This document shows, one piece after another, positions 1 through 9,944 of a stretch of 64,000 bases of DNA. This DNA is from Pseudomonadales bacterium (lineage in GTDB: Bacteria; Pseudomonadota; Gammaproteobacteria; Pseudomonadales; JAHRWD01). The notes below the pieces were generated by a model. The model was not told where the DNA came from and ran no database searches. It saw only the letters and a program-made list of their open reading frames with translations. Both the position numbers and the translations under genes were made by a program. Location: positions 1 to 64,000 of the forward strand of contig JARGPR010000012.1 in assembly GCA_029210125.1 (NCBI GenBank). Reading direction: 5' to 3'. How positions within the stretch are numbered: position 1 is the first letter of the stretch; each line of letters begins with the position of its first letter.

Positions 1-1071
<1,071 letters not shown>

Positions 1072-1096
1072 AGATGAGGAGGGTTAATCGCTAACC

Positions 1097-1750
1097 ATGA
1101 TTCGATTCAATCGAGTAAGCAAACGTTATCAAAATGGCCATGACGCGCTCGATAACATCAGCTTTTCCGTTGAGCAGGGCCAAATGGTTTTTCTCACCGG
1201 GCATTCTGGTGCCGGAAAAAGCACGCTGCTGCGTTTGATCAGCCTGCTTGATCGCCCCTCCGCCGGTTCTATTCAAGTGAACGGAACTGAGCTGGATCGG
1301 CTTTCGGGTCGCGAAATTCCTGTTTATCGCCGTAGTCTAGGGGTGGTTTTTCAGGAGCACAGACTGCTGTTTGATCGTTCGGTATTTGATAACGTAGCCT
1401 TGCCATTACTGGTCGCCAGCTACTCTCCCGCCGAGATCAAACGTCGGGTGCAGGCAGCCCTTGACCGTGTTTCTTTGTTGACGATGGAAAGCCTTAACCC
1501 CCAAGTGTTGTCTGGTGGTGAGCAACAGCGTGTGGGTATCGCCCGGGCTATCGTCAATACCCCCACTATTTTGCTCGCGGATGAGCCAACCGGTAACCTC
1601 GACCCTAAACTGTCGGAGGAGGTGATGGGTCTTTTTCAGCAGTTTAACCAGTTTGGTACTACGGTGTTGGTCGCTACCCATGATTTGGCATTAGTTGAAA
1701 AAATGGGTAACCCGCGTCTCCAGTTAGCGCAAGGTAAATTGGTGCTTTAA
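1097..1750 (+). CDS. ftsE: FtsE, cell-division ABC ATPase
   Basis: FtsE is the cytoplasmic ATPase of the FtsEX complex, which links the divisome to activation of septal peptidoglycan hydrolases. The 217-aa protein has Walker A GHSGAGKST at about residues 35-43, a Q-loop (FQEHRLL), the signature LSGGEQQR and Walker B ILLADEP. Its length is close to that of FtsE from E. coli. A GAGG sequence lies about 14 bases before the ATG. ftsX starts 25 bp downstream, so the two are most likely co-transcribed. Other ABC ATPases such as LolD share these motifs, but the position between ftsY and ftsX settles the identity. Confidence 0.97.
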   Translation: MIRFNRVSKRYQNGHDALDNISFSVEQGQMVFLTGHSGAGKSTLLRLISLLDRPSAGSIQVNGTELDRLSGREIPVYRRSLGVVFQEHRLLFDRSVFDNVALPLLVASYSPAEIKRRVQAALDRVSLLTMESLNPQVLSGGEQQRVGIARAIVNTPTILLADEPTGNLDPKLSEEVMGLFQQFNQFGTTVLVATHDLALVEKMGNPRLQLAQGKLVL

Positions 1751-1775
1751 GGGGTTATCAGTACTCAGTGACGTT

Positions 1776-2816
1776 ATGGTGAAACCTAGTAAAAGTAATA
1801 AACAGGGCGCGAGTCGACGCAGCAAAGGCGCCGTATCACGCGCTGCGCCCGCTACAAAAGGAACAACTTCACGCCGTTCTATCTCGACATGGGTTGCGGG
1901 TATTGGTCTGTCTATTTCATCCTATTTTAGAATACACAGAGAGGTCGCAAAAGAGAGCGCTAATCGACTCTATCAAACGCCGTTACCGACGTTTATGACC
2001 TGGTTGGTGGTGGGCGTATCCCTGGCTTTGCCGGCGATTTTATTGTGCCTGTTGATGAATGCGCAGAACCTTGGCGCAGGGTTTGATCAGCAGACCAATA
2101 TTCATCTCTATTTGAAACCGGAAATATCAGAGGGTGAAGCTAAAAAATTCGCTGAGCAACGCTGTCAAGATCCCCGTATTGAATCGTGCCGATTCATCTC
2201 GTCTACCGAGGCGCTGAAGGAGTTTAGTGCCTGGTCAGGGTTCGCAGACGTGTTAGCGCAACTGGATAGTAATCCCCTGCCAGCCTGGGTGGATATTACT
2301 CCCACACATGATCAACTCAGCCTTGCCGAATTGGAGGCGCTAGTAGAGCAACTGGAGCAACTGGAACAGGTCGATCAGGCTCAGTTAGATATGCTCTGGG
2401 TTCAACGGCTGTCCAGTGTGATTGACCTGTTCCAGCGGTTGGTCTGGGCGCTGGCAGTATTGCTGGCGTTAGCGGTGCTACTTGTTATCGGCAATACCAT
2501 ACGCATGGATGTGGAAAATCGTAGAGATGAAATATCGGTGGTTAAGCTGGTTGGCGGCACCACTGCATTCGCCCGTAGACCTTTTTTGTACTCTGGGCTC
2601 TATTATGGGTTTGGCGGGGCATTTATGGCTTTGATTATGGTCGAACTGGCGGTATTGTGGGTTCGTCAGCCCATCGATCAATTAATTACCCTGTACGGAA
2701 GCCATTTTGAATTTGTGGCACCGGGATTCTTCTTCGTTCTTGGGCTGTTTGGAATAGGCATAGGACTGGGATTAGCAGGTGCCTGGTTGTCGGTTCGCAA
2801 ATACAGCTTTGATTGA
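1776..2816 (+). CDS. ftsX: FtsX, cell-division ABC-type membrane protein
   Basis: FtsX is the membrane partner of FtsE. The 346-aa protein has a basic, Ser/Lys/Arg-rich cytoplasmic N-terminus of about 65 residues, a first membrane segment at about 72-94 and a periplasmic domain at about 95-220. Three more membrane segments follow, near 221-242, 272-297 and 317-340. The periplasmic domain is the part that contacts the hydrolase activator in the E. coli system. The start is the ATG just after a short spacer from ftsE; no strong Shine-Dalgarno is visible, which fits translational coupling. Confidence 0.95.
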   Translation: MVKPSKSNKQGASRRSKGAVSRAAPATKGTTSRRSISTWVAGIGLSISSYFRIHREVAKESANRLYQTPLPTFMTWLVVGVSLALPAILLCLLMNAQNLGAGFDQQTNIHLYLKPEISEGEAKKFAEQRCQDPRIESCRFISSTEALKEFSAWSGFADVLAQLDSNPLPAWVDITPTHDQLSLAELEALVEQLEQLEQVDQAQLDMLWVQRLSSVIDLFQRLVWALAVLLALAVLLVIGNTIRMDVENRRDEISVVKLVGGTTAFARRPFLYSGLYYGFGGAFMALIMVELAVLWVRQPIDQLITLYGSHFEFVAPGFFFVLGLFGIGIGLGLAGAWLSVRKYSFD

Positions 2817-2874
2817 CCCAATAAATACCTCTATTCGGTGCTTTGTTCAGTGATCAAATGAACTTTTTTGCTGG

Positions 2875-2901
2875 TTAGCACTCTCTATACGTAAGTGCTA
2901 A
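2875..2901 (+). promoter_or_regulatory. CIRCE-like inverted repeat (candidate HrcA operator) upstream of rpoH
   Basis: The sequence is TTAGCACTC, nine bases, AAGTGCTAA. The CIRCE consensus is TTAGCACTC-N9-GAGTGCTAA, so 17 of 18 arm bases match with exact spacing. It lies 84 bp before the rpoH ATG. A weak sigma-70-like pair, TTAGCA at 2875-2880 and TAAAAT at 2899-2904 with an 18-bp spacer, would coincide with it. CIRCE is the binding site of the HrcA repressor; no hrcA gene is in this window. Confidence 0.8.
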
Positions 2902-2984
2902 AATTAACCCACAGGGGTCTTTGCGCGGAGGGTGAGTTTAACGCTGCGTGTGAAGATCTCGAATAAGTGCAAAGGTTAACTAAT

Positions 2985-3842
2985 ATGACGACTATGGAAA
3001 TGCAACCCATCACCGCTATCGTACCGGGGAGTGATCTCAACGGGTATATTCATTCGATTGGCTCTACCCCTATGCTGAGCAAAGAGGAAGAGCAACAATT
3101 GGCTGAAGAACTATATTATGAAGGTAATGTAGAAGCAGCGCGTAGACTTGTTTTGGCTCACCTACGTTTCGTAGTGCATATTGCGCGGGGCTATAACGGT
3201 TATGGCTTGTCGCAGGCGGATCTGATCCAGGAAGGTAACGTCGGATTAATGAAAGCAGTCAAACGTTTTAATCCTGAAATCGGTGTGCGATTGGTCTCTT
3301 TCGCGGTGCACTGGATCAAAGCCGAAATCCATGAATTCATTCTTAAAAACTGGCGTATCGTCAAAGTAGCGACCACTAAAGCTCAGCGTAAACTGTTTTT
3401 TAATCTGCGCAGTGCTAAAAAACGACTGGGCTGGTTTAATAATGCTGAAGTCGAAGCGGTGGCTAAAGATCTCGGAGTTGAGCCCAAAGTTGTTCGCCAA
3501 ATGGAAGGTCGGTTAAGCGCCTACGATGCCTCTTTTGATGGCAGTCCAGACGATGATGAAGAGCGCGTTAGCCAAGCTCCCGCTTATTATCTTGAAGATA
3601 CCGAGGCGGATCCATTATTGTTGCTTGAAGCGAGTGATTGGGCAGAAAATAATAACCAGAATCTCGCGAGTGCCATGGCTCAGCTGGATGATCGAAGCCG
3701 CGATATTCTCGCAAAACGCTGGCTCTCAGAGAAAAAGCAAACGCTCCATGAATTAGCTAAACAATACAAAGTTTCCGCTGAGCGTATTCGTCAGCTGGAA
3801 AACAATGCGATGAAGAAATTACGGACTGCGTTAGAGGTTTAG
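2985..3842 (+). CDS. rpoH: RpoH, heat-shock sigma factor sigma-32
   Basis: This sigma factor directs RNA polymerase to heat-shock promoters. The 285-aa product has region 2 ([33 protein letters not shown]) and the RpoH-box QRKLFFNLR near residues 132-140, which distinguishes RpoH from RpoD and RpoS. A region 4 helix-turn-helix follows ([20 protein letters not shown]). A GTG at 2967 would add six residues, but AAAGG at 2971-2975 is well placed for the ATG at 2985, so that start is preferred. A CIRCE-like operator lies upstream and a strong terminator downstream. Confidence 0.96.
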   Translation: MTTMEMQPITAIVPGSDLNGYIHSIGSTPMLSKEEEQQLAEELYYEGNVEAARRLVLAHLRFVVHIARGYNGYGLSQADLIQEGNVGLMKAVKRFNPEIGVRLVSFAVHWIKAEIHEFILKNWRIVKVATTKAQRKLFFNLRSAKKRLGWFNNAEVEAVAKDLGVEPKVVRQMEGRLSAYDASFDGSPDDDEERVSQAPAYYLEDTEADPLLLLEASDWAENNNQNLASAMAQLDDRSRDILAKRWLSEKKQTLHELAKQYKVSAERIRQLENNAMKKLRTALEV

Positions 3843-3866
3843 TAGCAGCCCTATTATTAGCTGCTA
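3843..3866 (+). other. Hairpin just downstream of rpoH
   Basis: TAGCAGC (3843-3849) and GCTGCTA (3860-3866) form a perfect 7-bp stem with a 10-nt loop beginning at the rpoH stop codon. No T-tract follows directly. It may protect the 3' end or form a first pause site before the terminator at 3906. Confidence 0.5.
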
Positions 3867-3905
3867 GTCACTACATTTTTATACTTACGTTAATCGCTTA
3901 ATAAT

Positions 3906-3942
3906 AAACCGTCAGATTCATAGGATCTGGCGGTTTTTTTTA
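3906..3942 (+). terminator. Rho-independent terminator of rpoH
   Basis: A 10-bp stem pairs ACCGTCAGAT (3908-3917) with ATCTGGCGGT (one G-U pair) and is followed by a run of eight T residues. Confidence 0.9.
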
Positions 3943-4018
3943 TTGATGATGTTATATTTGACACCATTCGCTTAAGTTAGCCATCTCGTTCAATCTGCAC
4001 TGTAAAATCTGCCTGTAC

Positions 4019-4399
4019 ATGAAACCCCAGACCATTTTATTCGTAGGCGCAATATTCGTCTTTATAGCCGTAGGCCTCGGAGCATTCGGCGCACATGGCC
4101 TCAAAACCATACTTACCGAAGCTCAGTTGAGCACATATCAAACAGCGGTGGAGTATCAGTTTTACCATGCATTGGCACTTTTGCTAGTGGCTATTATTAG
4201 TTTTCAATTCCCCGCTGCAACCGCGTTAAAATGGGTGGGCATACTTTTTATAACGGGGATTGTTCTGTTCTCCGGTAGCCTGTACTTATTGGTTTTTACC
4301 GCTACTAAAATATTAGGGGCGGTTACCCCGCTGGGTGGCTTAGCTTTTCTGGCGGGCTGGTTGCTTTTAAGCTTTGTCGCTTTGAAGCAATTAAAGTAA
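4019..4399 (+). CDS. DUF423 (YgdD/TMEM256-like) small membrane protein
   Basis: This is a 126-aa protein with about four hydrophobic segments: an N-terminal one, then GAFGAHGLK, and three further stretches to the C-terminus. The GAFGAHGL motif near residues 22-29 is the hallmark of the DUF423 family of inner-membrane proteins, whose function is not established. It sits alone between the rpoH terminator and thiS on the same strand, about 47 bp before thiS. No partner suggests a pathway; linkage to thiS may be only positional. Confidence 0.85.
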   Translation: MKPQTILFVGAIFVFIAVGLGAFGAHGLKTILTEAQLSTYQTAVEYQFYHALALLLVAIISFQFPAATALKWVGILFITGIVLFSGSLYLLVFTATKILGAVTPLGGLAFLAGWLLLSFVALKQLK

Positions 4400-4429
4400 G
4401 CCACGCTCGAAATGAGCTACTAAGTGGCT
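4399..4429 (+). promoter_or_regulatory. Nested hairpin between the DUF423 gene and thiS
   Basis: AGCCAC (4399-4404) pairs with GTGGCT (4424-4429), and inside it GCTC (4405-4408) pairs with GAGC (4414-4417) around a GAAAT loop. It ends 17 bp before thiS and has no T-tract. It does not show the conserved parts of a TPP riboswitch. Role unknown. Confidence 0.4.
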
Positions 4430-4446
4430 ATTAGAAGGTATCGAAG

Positions 4447-4647
4447 ATGAATATTGTGTTAAATGGCGAACCTCAGCAATTTGACGAAAACATGTCGGTA
4501 GCAGCGTTAATTGATTTTATGGAGCTGACCGGCAAACGTATTGCGGTTGAAATTAATCTTGAAATCATTCCCGCCAGCGCACATGAAAATCATATGCTAA
4601 AAGAAGCGGATCAGGTTGAAGTGGTAGCCGCCATCGGTGGTGGGTAA
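4447..4647 (+). CDS. thiS: ThiS, sulfur carrier for thiazole synthesis
   Basis: This is a 66-aa ubiquitin-like protein ending in Gly-Gly-Gly (AAIGGG). ThiS carries sulfur as a C-terminal thiocarboxylate and delivers it to ThiG in thiamine thiazole synthesis. The sequence starts MNIVLNGEPQQF, typical of the family. thiG follows 71 bp downstream on the same strand, which supports ThiS over MoaD. Confidence 0.95.
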   Translation: MNIVLNGEPQQFDENMSVAALIDFMELTGKRIAVEINLEIIPASAHENHMLKEADQVEVVAAIGGG

Positions 4648-4718
4648 TCGGCGGTAGGTACCTTCCTTTTCCAGCTTCACAATTTATTCCTATCTCAATT
4701 TAAGTAGCGGAACCCTTA

Positions 4719-5522
4719 ATGTCATCAATGCCATCAGAAAAAAATCAGGATATCCTGCGAATTGCCGGAGTGGAATTCAAATCACGTCTACTGGTTGGAA
4801 CGGGTAAATACAAAGATCTTGAAGAAACGGGCTTGGCTACTACAGCCAGTGGTGCAGAAATCGTTACGGTTGCAATACGTCGCAGTAACATTGGCCAGAA
4901 TCCTGACGAGCCTAATTTGCTGGATGTACTGTCACCGGATCAATACACTATTTTACCCAATACCGCTGGCTGTTATACCGCCGATGATGCGGTTCGTACC
5001 TGTCGGCTTGCCCGTGAATTATTGGGTGGCGCAAAGCTGGTCAAACTGGAAGTGCTCGGAGATAAAAAAACCCTTTATCCAGATGTCACCGACACATTAA
5101 TCGCAGCACAAACTCTTGTTGATGATGGCTTCGATGTAATGGTATATACCAGCGACGACCCGCTGATCGCCAAACGCCTAGAGCAAATTGGCTGTGTGGC
5201 TGTAATGCCATTAGCTGCGCCGATTGGTTCAGGCCTTGGCATCCAAAACGCCTACAATATTCGCACAATTGTTGAAAATGCCGAAGTGCCTATTCTGGTA
5301 GATGCTGGTGTGGGAACCGCATCCGATGCGGCGATTGCGATGGAGTTAGGCTGCGACGGTGTGCTAATGAACACTGCAATTGCGGCGGCCAAAAACCCAA
5401 TTTTAATGGCCGCAGCCATGAAGAAAGCGGTCGAAGCCGGGCGGGAAGCTTATCTGGCGGGGAGAATGCCCAAAAAACAGTATGCGAGCGCATCCTCACC
5501 CATTGATGGAACTTTTTTCTAG
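4719..5522 (+). CDS. thiG: ThiG, thiazole synthase
   Basis: ThiG condenses 1-deoxy-D-xylulose 5-phosphate, dehydroglycine and ThiS-bound sulfur into the thiazole phosphate of thiamine. The 267-aa TIM-barrel protein has [10 protein letters not shown] near the N-terminus, the Schiff-base Lys in [10 protein letters not shown] near residue 107, [12 protein letters not shown] and [17 protein letters not shown], a phosphate-binding region. A second in-frame ATG three codons on (4728) could also serve as the start. No other thiamine genes are adjacent. Confidence 0.97.
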   Translation: MSSMPSEKNQDILRIAGVEFKSRLLVGTGKYKDLEETGLATTASGAEIVTVAIRRSNIGQNPDEPNLLDVLSPDQYTILPNTAGCYTADDAVRTCRLARELLGGAKLVKLEVLGDKKTLYPDVTDTLIAAQTLVDDGFDVMVYTSDDPLIAKRLEQIGCVAVMPLAAPIGSGLGIQNAYNIRTIVENAEVPILVDAGVGTASDAAIAMELGCDGVLMNTAIAAAKNPILMAAAMKKAVEAGREAYLAGRMPKKQYASASSPIDGTFF

Positions 5523-5587
5523 CCAAAAATTGTTCCGGTAACACTTTCAGCCGAATTTATTTATTCAGATAAAACCAGTCAAAACAT

Positions 5588-6313
5588 ATGCACGAACCGA
5601 TCAAGCCTGCTTCAAATGATTCAGACAAACTTACTGAGAAAAAAAACCATCGAGCCATTCGTAGTTTTGTAATTAGAGCCAGTCGCATGAGCGACTCCCA
5701 AAGACAGGCTCGAATAGATTTGTGGCCACAATGGGGGCTGGAACTTGATGATGGTTTGCTAAACTGCCAAAACGTATTTGGCCGCGAAGCACCGCTGGTT
5801 TTTGAAATCGGATTCGGCATGGGTGACTCCCTGGCAACCATGGCACAAAACGAACCGGATAAAAATTTTATCGGAATCGAAGTGCACCCACCGGGGGTTG
5901 CCAACCTACTTAAACTGATTGAGATCAACAACATTTCCAACCTGCGCGTTTACAATGCCGATGTGATGGAGGTGCTCGCACAATGTATTGGCCTGAAAGA
6001 GATAGACCGGGTTCAAATCTATTTCCCCGATCCGTGGCCCAAGAAACGGCATCATAAACGGCGTTTAATACAGCCTGATTTTTTGGAGTTATTAAAGCCG
6101 AGGATGAAATCGTCGGCGCTATTACATGTGGCAACTGACTGGGAAGATTACGCCGAACAAACGCTAGAGCTGTTAAACGAAACAGAGGGATTAACGAATT
6201 CAGTTTCCGATAGCTTCGTGCCTCGCCCTGACTACAGGCCACTGACCAAATTTGAAAAACGCGGCATGGGTTTGGGGCACAGTATTTATGACCTTGTTTT
6301 TGTATTGGAATAA
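5588..6313 (+). CDS. trmB: TrmB, tRNA (guanine-N7-)-methyltransferase
   Basis: This enzyme methylates G46 in the variable loop of tRNAs using S-adenosylmethionine. The 241-aa protein shows the SAM motif FEIGFGMGDSL, IGIEVHPPGV, and the TrmB-specific IYFPDPWPKKRHHKRRL followed by CRPDY-like and GxGLGHSIYDL motifs near the C-terminus. Length is typical. It follows thiG by 65 bp with no terminator seen, so read-through is possible. In pseudomonads thiG and trmB are also neighbours. Confidence 0.96.
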   Translation: MHEPIKPASNDSDKLTEKKNHRAIRSFVIRASRMSDSQRQARIDLWPQWGLELDDGLLNCQNVFGREAPLVFEIGFGMGDSLATMAQNEPDKNFIGIEVHPPGVANLLKLIEINNISNLRVYNADVMEVLAQCIGLKEIDRVQIYFPDPWPKKRHHKRRLIQPDFLELLKPRMKSSALLHVATDWEDYAEQTLELLNETEGLTNSVSDSFVPRPDYRPLTKFEKRGMGLGHSIYDLVFVLE

Positions 6314-6459
6314 GCTTCAGTGAATTCTGTGTAGTTCACTGTGTAAATAGAAATCACCTCTACATTTTCGATCATATAAAAATCGTGTAAGCCGAAGCTT
6401 ATCGAATCTCGAATCAAGACTTCCTCACTGAAGTTATTCTCTAATAGAGGCGTCACAAA

Positions 6460-7839
6460 ATGCCTTCCACCATTGATCAACTCAAAGCGCTACTTGGATC
6501 CAATCATGTTTTAACAGGGGAAGACGCCAACCGCGCGCCGGCTGGTATCGTCAAGCCTGGTGAGCAACGTCATGAGCAGGTTATTGTTCGTCCCTCTTCT
6601 ACCGAAGAAGTATCCGAGGTTCTGAAAATATGTCACGCCGCAGGCCAGTCTGTAGTGCCGCAGGGAGGCATGACCGGGTTGGTGAACGGCGCTGAAATTA
6701 TCGATGACGAAATTGCGCTTTCACTTGAACGCATGAACGTCATTGAAGAGATCGATACGATCAACGCGACGATGACGGTGCAGGCCGGTGTCGTTTTGCA
6801 AGTTATTCAGGAGCAGGCAGAACAATCTGGCCTGTTTTTTCCGATGGATCTCGGTGCCCGTGGTTCGGCAACCATTGGAGGCAATGTTTCCACCAATGCG
6901 GGCGGCAATCGAGTGATCCGATACGGTATGACTCGAGCATTGGTGCTAGGCCTCGAGGTTGTTTTAGCGGATGGCACCGTGGTTTCATCGCTGGGTAAAG
7001 TGATCAAGGACAACAGCGGCTACGATTTAAAACAACTGTTTATTGGCGCTGAGGGTACTCTGGGTATCGTTACGCGAGTGGTGTTAAAGCTCAGCCCACT
7101 TCCTACCACTCAGGGTATGGCCTTTGTTGCATTCGAAGGTTTCAGGGAAATGGCGGATTTCCTCACCTACGCCAAGCAGGCATTGGCTGGAAACCTCAGT
7201 GCTTTTGAGGTGTTATGGCGCGACTATTATCGGTTTCTTACCGGTGACGACATGGTACATCGTCAATGGCTTGATTACGATTTCCCCTATTACGCGCTGG
7301 TCGAATCGACCGGCAGCCATGCAGATACCGATCACGATCAATTTGTTGATACGCTTGCTGTGGCACTGGATAAAAAACTGATCTGTGATGCGGTGATTAC
7401 CAGGTCGCAGGGGGAGCGTAACGCATTGTGGGCAATGCGAGACGACGTACAAAGCCTCGTTAAACTCTGGCCCCTAACCGGTTATGACATCAGCTTGTCG
7501 ATTGACAAAATGGAGAACTGCATCGAGGAGCTGGAACAAGCGCTGCGGCAACACTGGTCAGAATCGATTTGTATGGCCTTGGGTCATTTAGGAGATGGCA
7601 ACTTGCACATTGTCGCCACCTTACAAAGCGAGGAATCTGCGGAGCGTGATGCCGTTGACCGCATTGTTTATAACCTTATCAAAAAATATGGTGGTTCTAT
7701 CTCCGCAGAACACGGCATTGGGTTACAAAAAAAACCATACCTCTCCTGTTGTCGAAGTGGGTCAGAAGTGGCTCTTATGAAAACCATTCGGCTGGCCCTG
7801 GATCCAAAGGGGATACTGAATCCTGGAAAGCTGTTTTAA
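6460..7839 (+). CDS. FAD-linked 2-hydroxyacid dehydrogenase (GlcD / D-2-hydroxyglutarate dehydrogenase-like)
   Basis: The 459-aa protein has a PCMH-type FAD domain at about residues 35-220 (VVPQGGMTGLVNGA, GARGSATIGGNVSTNAGGNRV, GAEGTLGIVT). A C-terminal FAD-oxidase domain contains GHLGDGNLH near residue 378 and SAEHGIGLQKKPYL near residue 413, the metal- and substrate-binding region of D-lactate and D-2-hydroxyglutarate dehydrogenases. These enzymes oxidise D-2-hydroxyacids and pass electrons to quinone or other acceptors. The exact substrate cannot be read from sequence. It stands alone, with 146 bp of non-coding DNA before it. Confidence 0.88.
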   Translation: MPSTIDQLKALLGSNHVLTGEDANRAPAGIVKPGEQRHEQVIVRPSSTEEVSEVLKICHAAGQSVVPQGGMTGLVNGAEIIDDEIALSLERMNVIEEIDTINATMTVQAGVVLQVIQEQAEQSGLFFPMDLGARGSATIGGNVSTNAGGNRVIRYGMTRALVLGLEVVLADGTVVSSLGKVIKDNSGYDLKQLFIGAEGTLGIVTRVVLKLSPLPTTQGMAFVAFEGFREMADFLTYAKQALAGNLSAFEVLWRDYYRFLTGDDMVHRQWLDYDFPYYALVESTGSHADTDHDQFVDTLAVALDKKLICDAVITRSQGERNALWAMRDDVQSLVKLWPLTGYDISLSIDKMENCIEELEQALRQHWSESICMALGHLGDGNLHIVATLQSEESAERDAVDRIVYNLIKKYGGSISAEHGIGLQKKPYLSCCRSGSEVALMKTIRLALDPKGILNPGKLF

Positions 7840-7904
7840 TCCTGCTGGCTTCACATTTCGTTAGCCAACGCCGAACACTTGATTGTTAGGGTATCGGTGG
7901 CAGC

Positions 7905-8693
7905 CTAACAGTCCAGGCTACCAATAAATTGAACGGCAGCTTCCAGTACCGGTTCCGGTGTATCCAGGTGGGGATAGTGGGTGGAATCGGTTATTTCCAG
8001 AGTTTCGTGGCGGCTGCTTAAGCAGCGATTGGTTATCTCCAGATTGTGCAAGTAGCCGTAGTTGTCCGCAGTGCCGTAGATATCTAACATCGGGCAGGTA
8101 ATTTTACTTAATTGTGGTGAATAGTCCGGCTGGAAGTTACCGAGGGTTGAAGAAGGGGTCGACCAGCCGCGAAATAGAATGTCGGTATTTTCACCGTGGA
8201 ATTTCATCAGCCCATCCCTCAGTTTTCCGTTTTCGAAGGCTGCAATCGCTTTTTCCAGCCCAGCTTTGGTATCACCCGCCGCGGTTAGCTGCGGTGCAAT
8301 GACCACCGCGCCACAAACGGTTTCTTGATGAATGCTAGCTGCAATCAGTGAGATGCCACCGCCAAAGCTATGGCCCACCAGTATCACTTTGCCAACACTA
8401 AAGTGTTTAAAAATATCTTTAAGTGGCTGATCAGCCTCGACGGCGCGGGCATCACCCTCCCGTGGTAGCACCAGCATATCTGACTTACCGTGTCCCCAGC
8501 GTTCATAGACAATTCCCGAAAGCCCGGTTTGCTCACAGAGCTGCATCGGAAACTCGCGCCACATAGCAATGCAATCCAGCCCACCGTGAATAAATAACAG
8601 GGTTGGTTTGTTGTTATCGATCTCGCCAATTAACTGCGTGTTGATACGATGTCCATTGGCCTGGATAAACTGTTCCTGGGTTTTCATTCGCAC
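7905..8693 (-). CDS. Alpha/beta-hydrolase fold protein
   Basis: This is a 262-aa soluble hydrolase. An oxyanion-hole HGGLDC lies near residues 36-41 and the nucleophile elbow GHSFGG near residue 106. The Asp of YGTADNYG and the His of DSTHYPHL near the C-terminus complete a plausible triad. The substrate cannot be predicted; members include esterases, epoxide hydrolases and haloperoxidase-like enzymes. It is transcribed away from hemW by 96 bp on the same strand. Confidence 0.8.
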   Translation of the reverse strand: MRMKTQEQFIQANGHRINTQLIGEIDNNKPTLLFIHGGLDCIAMWREFPMQLCEQTGLSGIVYERWGHGKSDMLVLPREGDARAVEADQPLKDIFKHFSVGKVILVGHSFGGGISLIAASIHQETVCGAVVIAPQLTAAGDTKAGLEKAIAAFENGKLRDGLMKFHGENTDILFRGWSTPSSTLGNFQPDYSPQLSKITCPMLDIYGTADNYGYLHNLEITNRCLSSRHETLEITDSTHYPHLDTPEPVLEAAVQFIGSLDC

Positions 8694-8789
8694 GGTTCCT
8701 TTTGTTCCTGGTTCCTAAAAATGAGTATTGAATACTAACAGATGGGGGTTCATTTTATTCTGACCACTCATTGGGATCTACATAAGAAG

Positions 8790-9944
8790 CTATATAAAGA
8801 GTTGTAACAAATCATCCAGATACTGGCTGCCTTTTTGTGTCGGGCACAGTTTGCTGTTACTAGCCTCAATTAAGCCACGTTTAGTGGCTACAGCGAGGGG
8901 CTCTGCAATATGGGCTAGTGGCAGTCCGGTTCGCTGCTCGAATAGTACGCTGTCCACACCCTCACGCAATCTAAAGGCATTCATTAGAAATTCGATCGGC
9001 AGCTCATCTGCGGGCACTACATGTTGGCCTGCTCGATATGGTTTGGATTGATCAAGGTAAGCATTGGGTTGTTTATGTTTGTGGCAACGTAGGATATGTG
9101 GTTTTCCCGTAATCTCGCTGGTGACGGTGATTTTGCTGTGGGCGCCAGCACCGATCCCCAGGTAATCACCAAACTGCCAGTAATTAATATTGTGTTTGCA
9201 GCGGCTAGTAGGTTTGCTATATGCGGAAATTTCGTATGGTTGAAAACCATTTTTAGCCAGGTGTTCAAACCCTGTTTCCTGAATCTGCCAGAGTTTATCC
9301 TCAACGGGTAAGATCGGCGGGAACTTATGAAACTCAGTATTTTTCTCGATGGTGAGTTGATACCAGGACAGGTGGCTGGGGTTGAGTTGTGTTGCTATGG
9401 TCAAGTCTTTCAATGCTTGTTGGTGGGTTTGGCCAGGCAGGCCGTGCATCAGGTCTATGTTGAGTTGCTTAAAACCAGCTTGATGCGCACCTTCGATGGC
9501 TGCTATGGCTTGGTCACCACTATGAATTCGACCGAGCTGCTGCAAATGTTCATGGTTAAAGCTTTGTACCCCGATGGATAAACGATTAATACCGCCTTGA
9601 TAAAAAGCGCTGAATTTATCCGCCTCAAAGGTTCCGGGGTTGGCTTCCAGTGTGATCTCGGTTGTTGCGGGCAGTTCTACGAGTTGTTTTATCCCCTCTA
9701 ATAGCTGTGCAATCGCATCGCCGGATAATAGACTGGGTGTGCCGCCGCCAAAGAAAATTGAGTGTAGCGGGCGATTTTGAACCCACTGCAAATCCTGCTC
9801 TAAATCTTCAAGCAGGGCCGCGATATAGGCTGCTTCAGGGATTTTATCGTCACCTGATTGATTGGCAACGTGGGAATTGAAGTCGCAGTAGGGGCATTTT
9901 CTAATGCACCAGGGAATATGAATATAAAGGCTTAGTGGCAGCAA
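8790..9944 (-). CDS. hemW: HemW, heme chaperone of the radical-SAM (HemN-like) family
   Basis: HemW binds heme and delivers it to respiratory enzymes; it resembles coproporphyrinogen dehydrogenase HemN but is a chaperone in characterised cases. The 384-aa protein begins LPLSLYIHIPWC with the radical-SAM CxxxCxxC at Cys13, Cys17 and Cys20, then FFGGGTPSLLS, GVQSFN and GLPGQT. The start is a TTG that overlaps the 3' end of rdgB by 13 bp, so the two are translationally linked. The rdgB-hemW pairing is common in gammaproteobacteria and supports HemW over HemN. Confidence 0.93.
   Translation of the reverse strand: MLPLSLYIHIPWCIRKCPYCDFNSHVANQSGDDKIPEAAYIAALLEDLEQDLQWVQNRPLHSIFFGGGTPSLLSGDAIAQLLEGIKQLVELPATTEITLEANPGTFEADKFSAFYQGGINRLSIGVQSFNHEHLQQLGRIHSGDQAIAAIEGAHQAGFKQLNIDLMHGLPGQTHQQALKDLTIATQLNPSHLSWYQLTIEKNTEFHKFPPILPVEDKLWQIQETGFEHLAKNGFQPYEISAYSKPTSRCKHNINYWQFGDYLGIGAGAHSKITVTSEITGKPHILRCHKHKQPNAYLDQSKPYRAGQHVVPADELPIEFLMNAFRLREGVDSVLFEQRTGLPLAHIAEPLAVATKRGLIEASNSKLCPTQKGSQYLDDLLQLFI

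Noticed and set aside
4399-4446. TPP riboswitch upstream of thiS
   Set aside because: The hairpin lacks the conserved CUGAGA and neighbouring elements of the THI box, and the spacer is too short.
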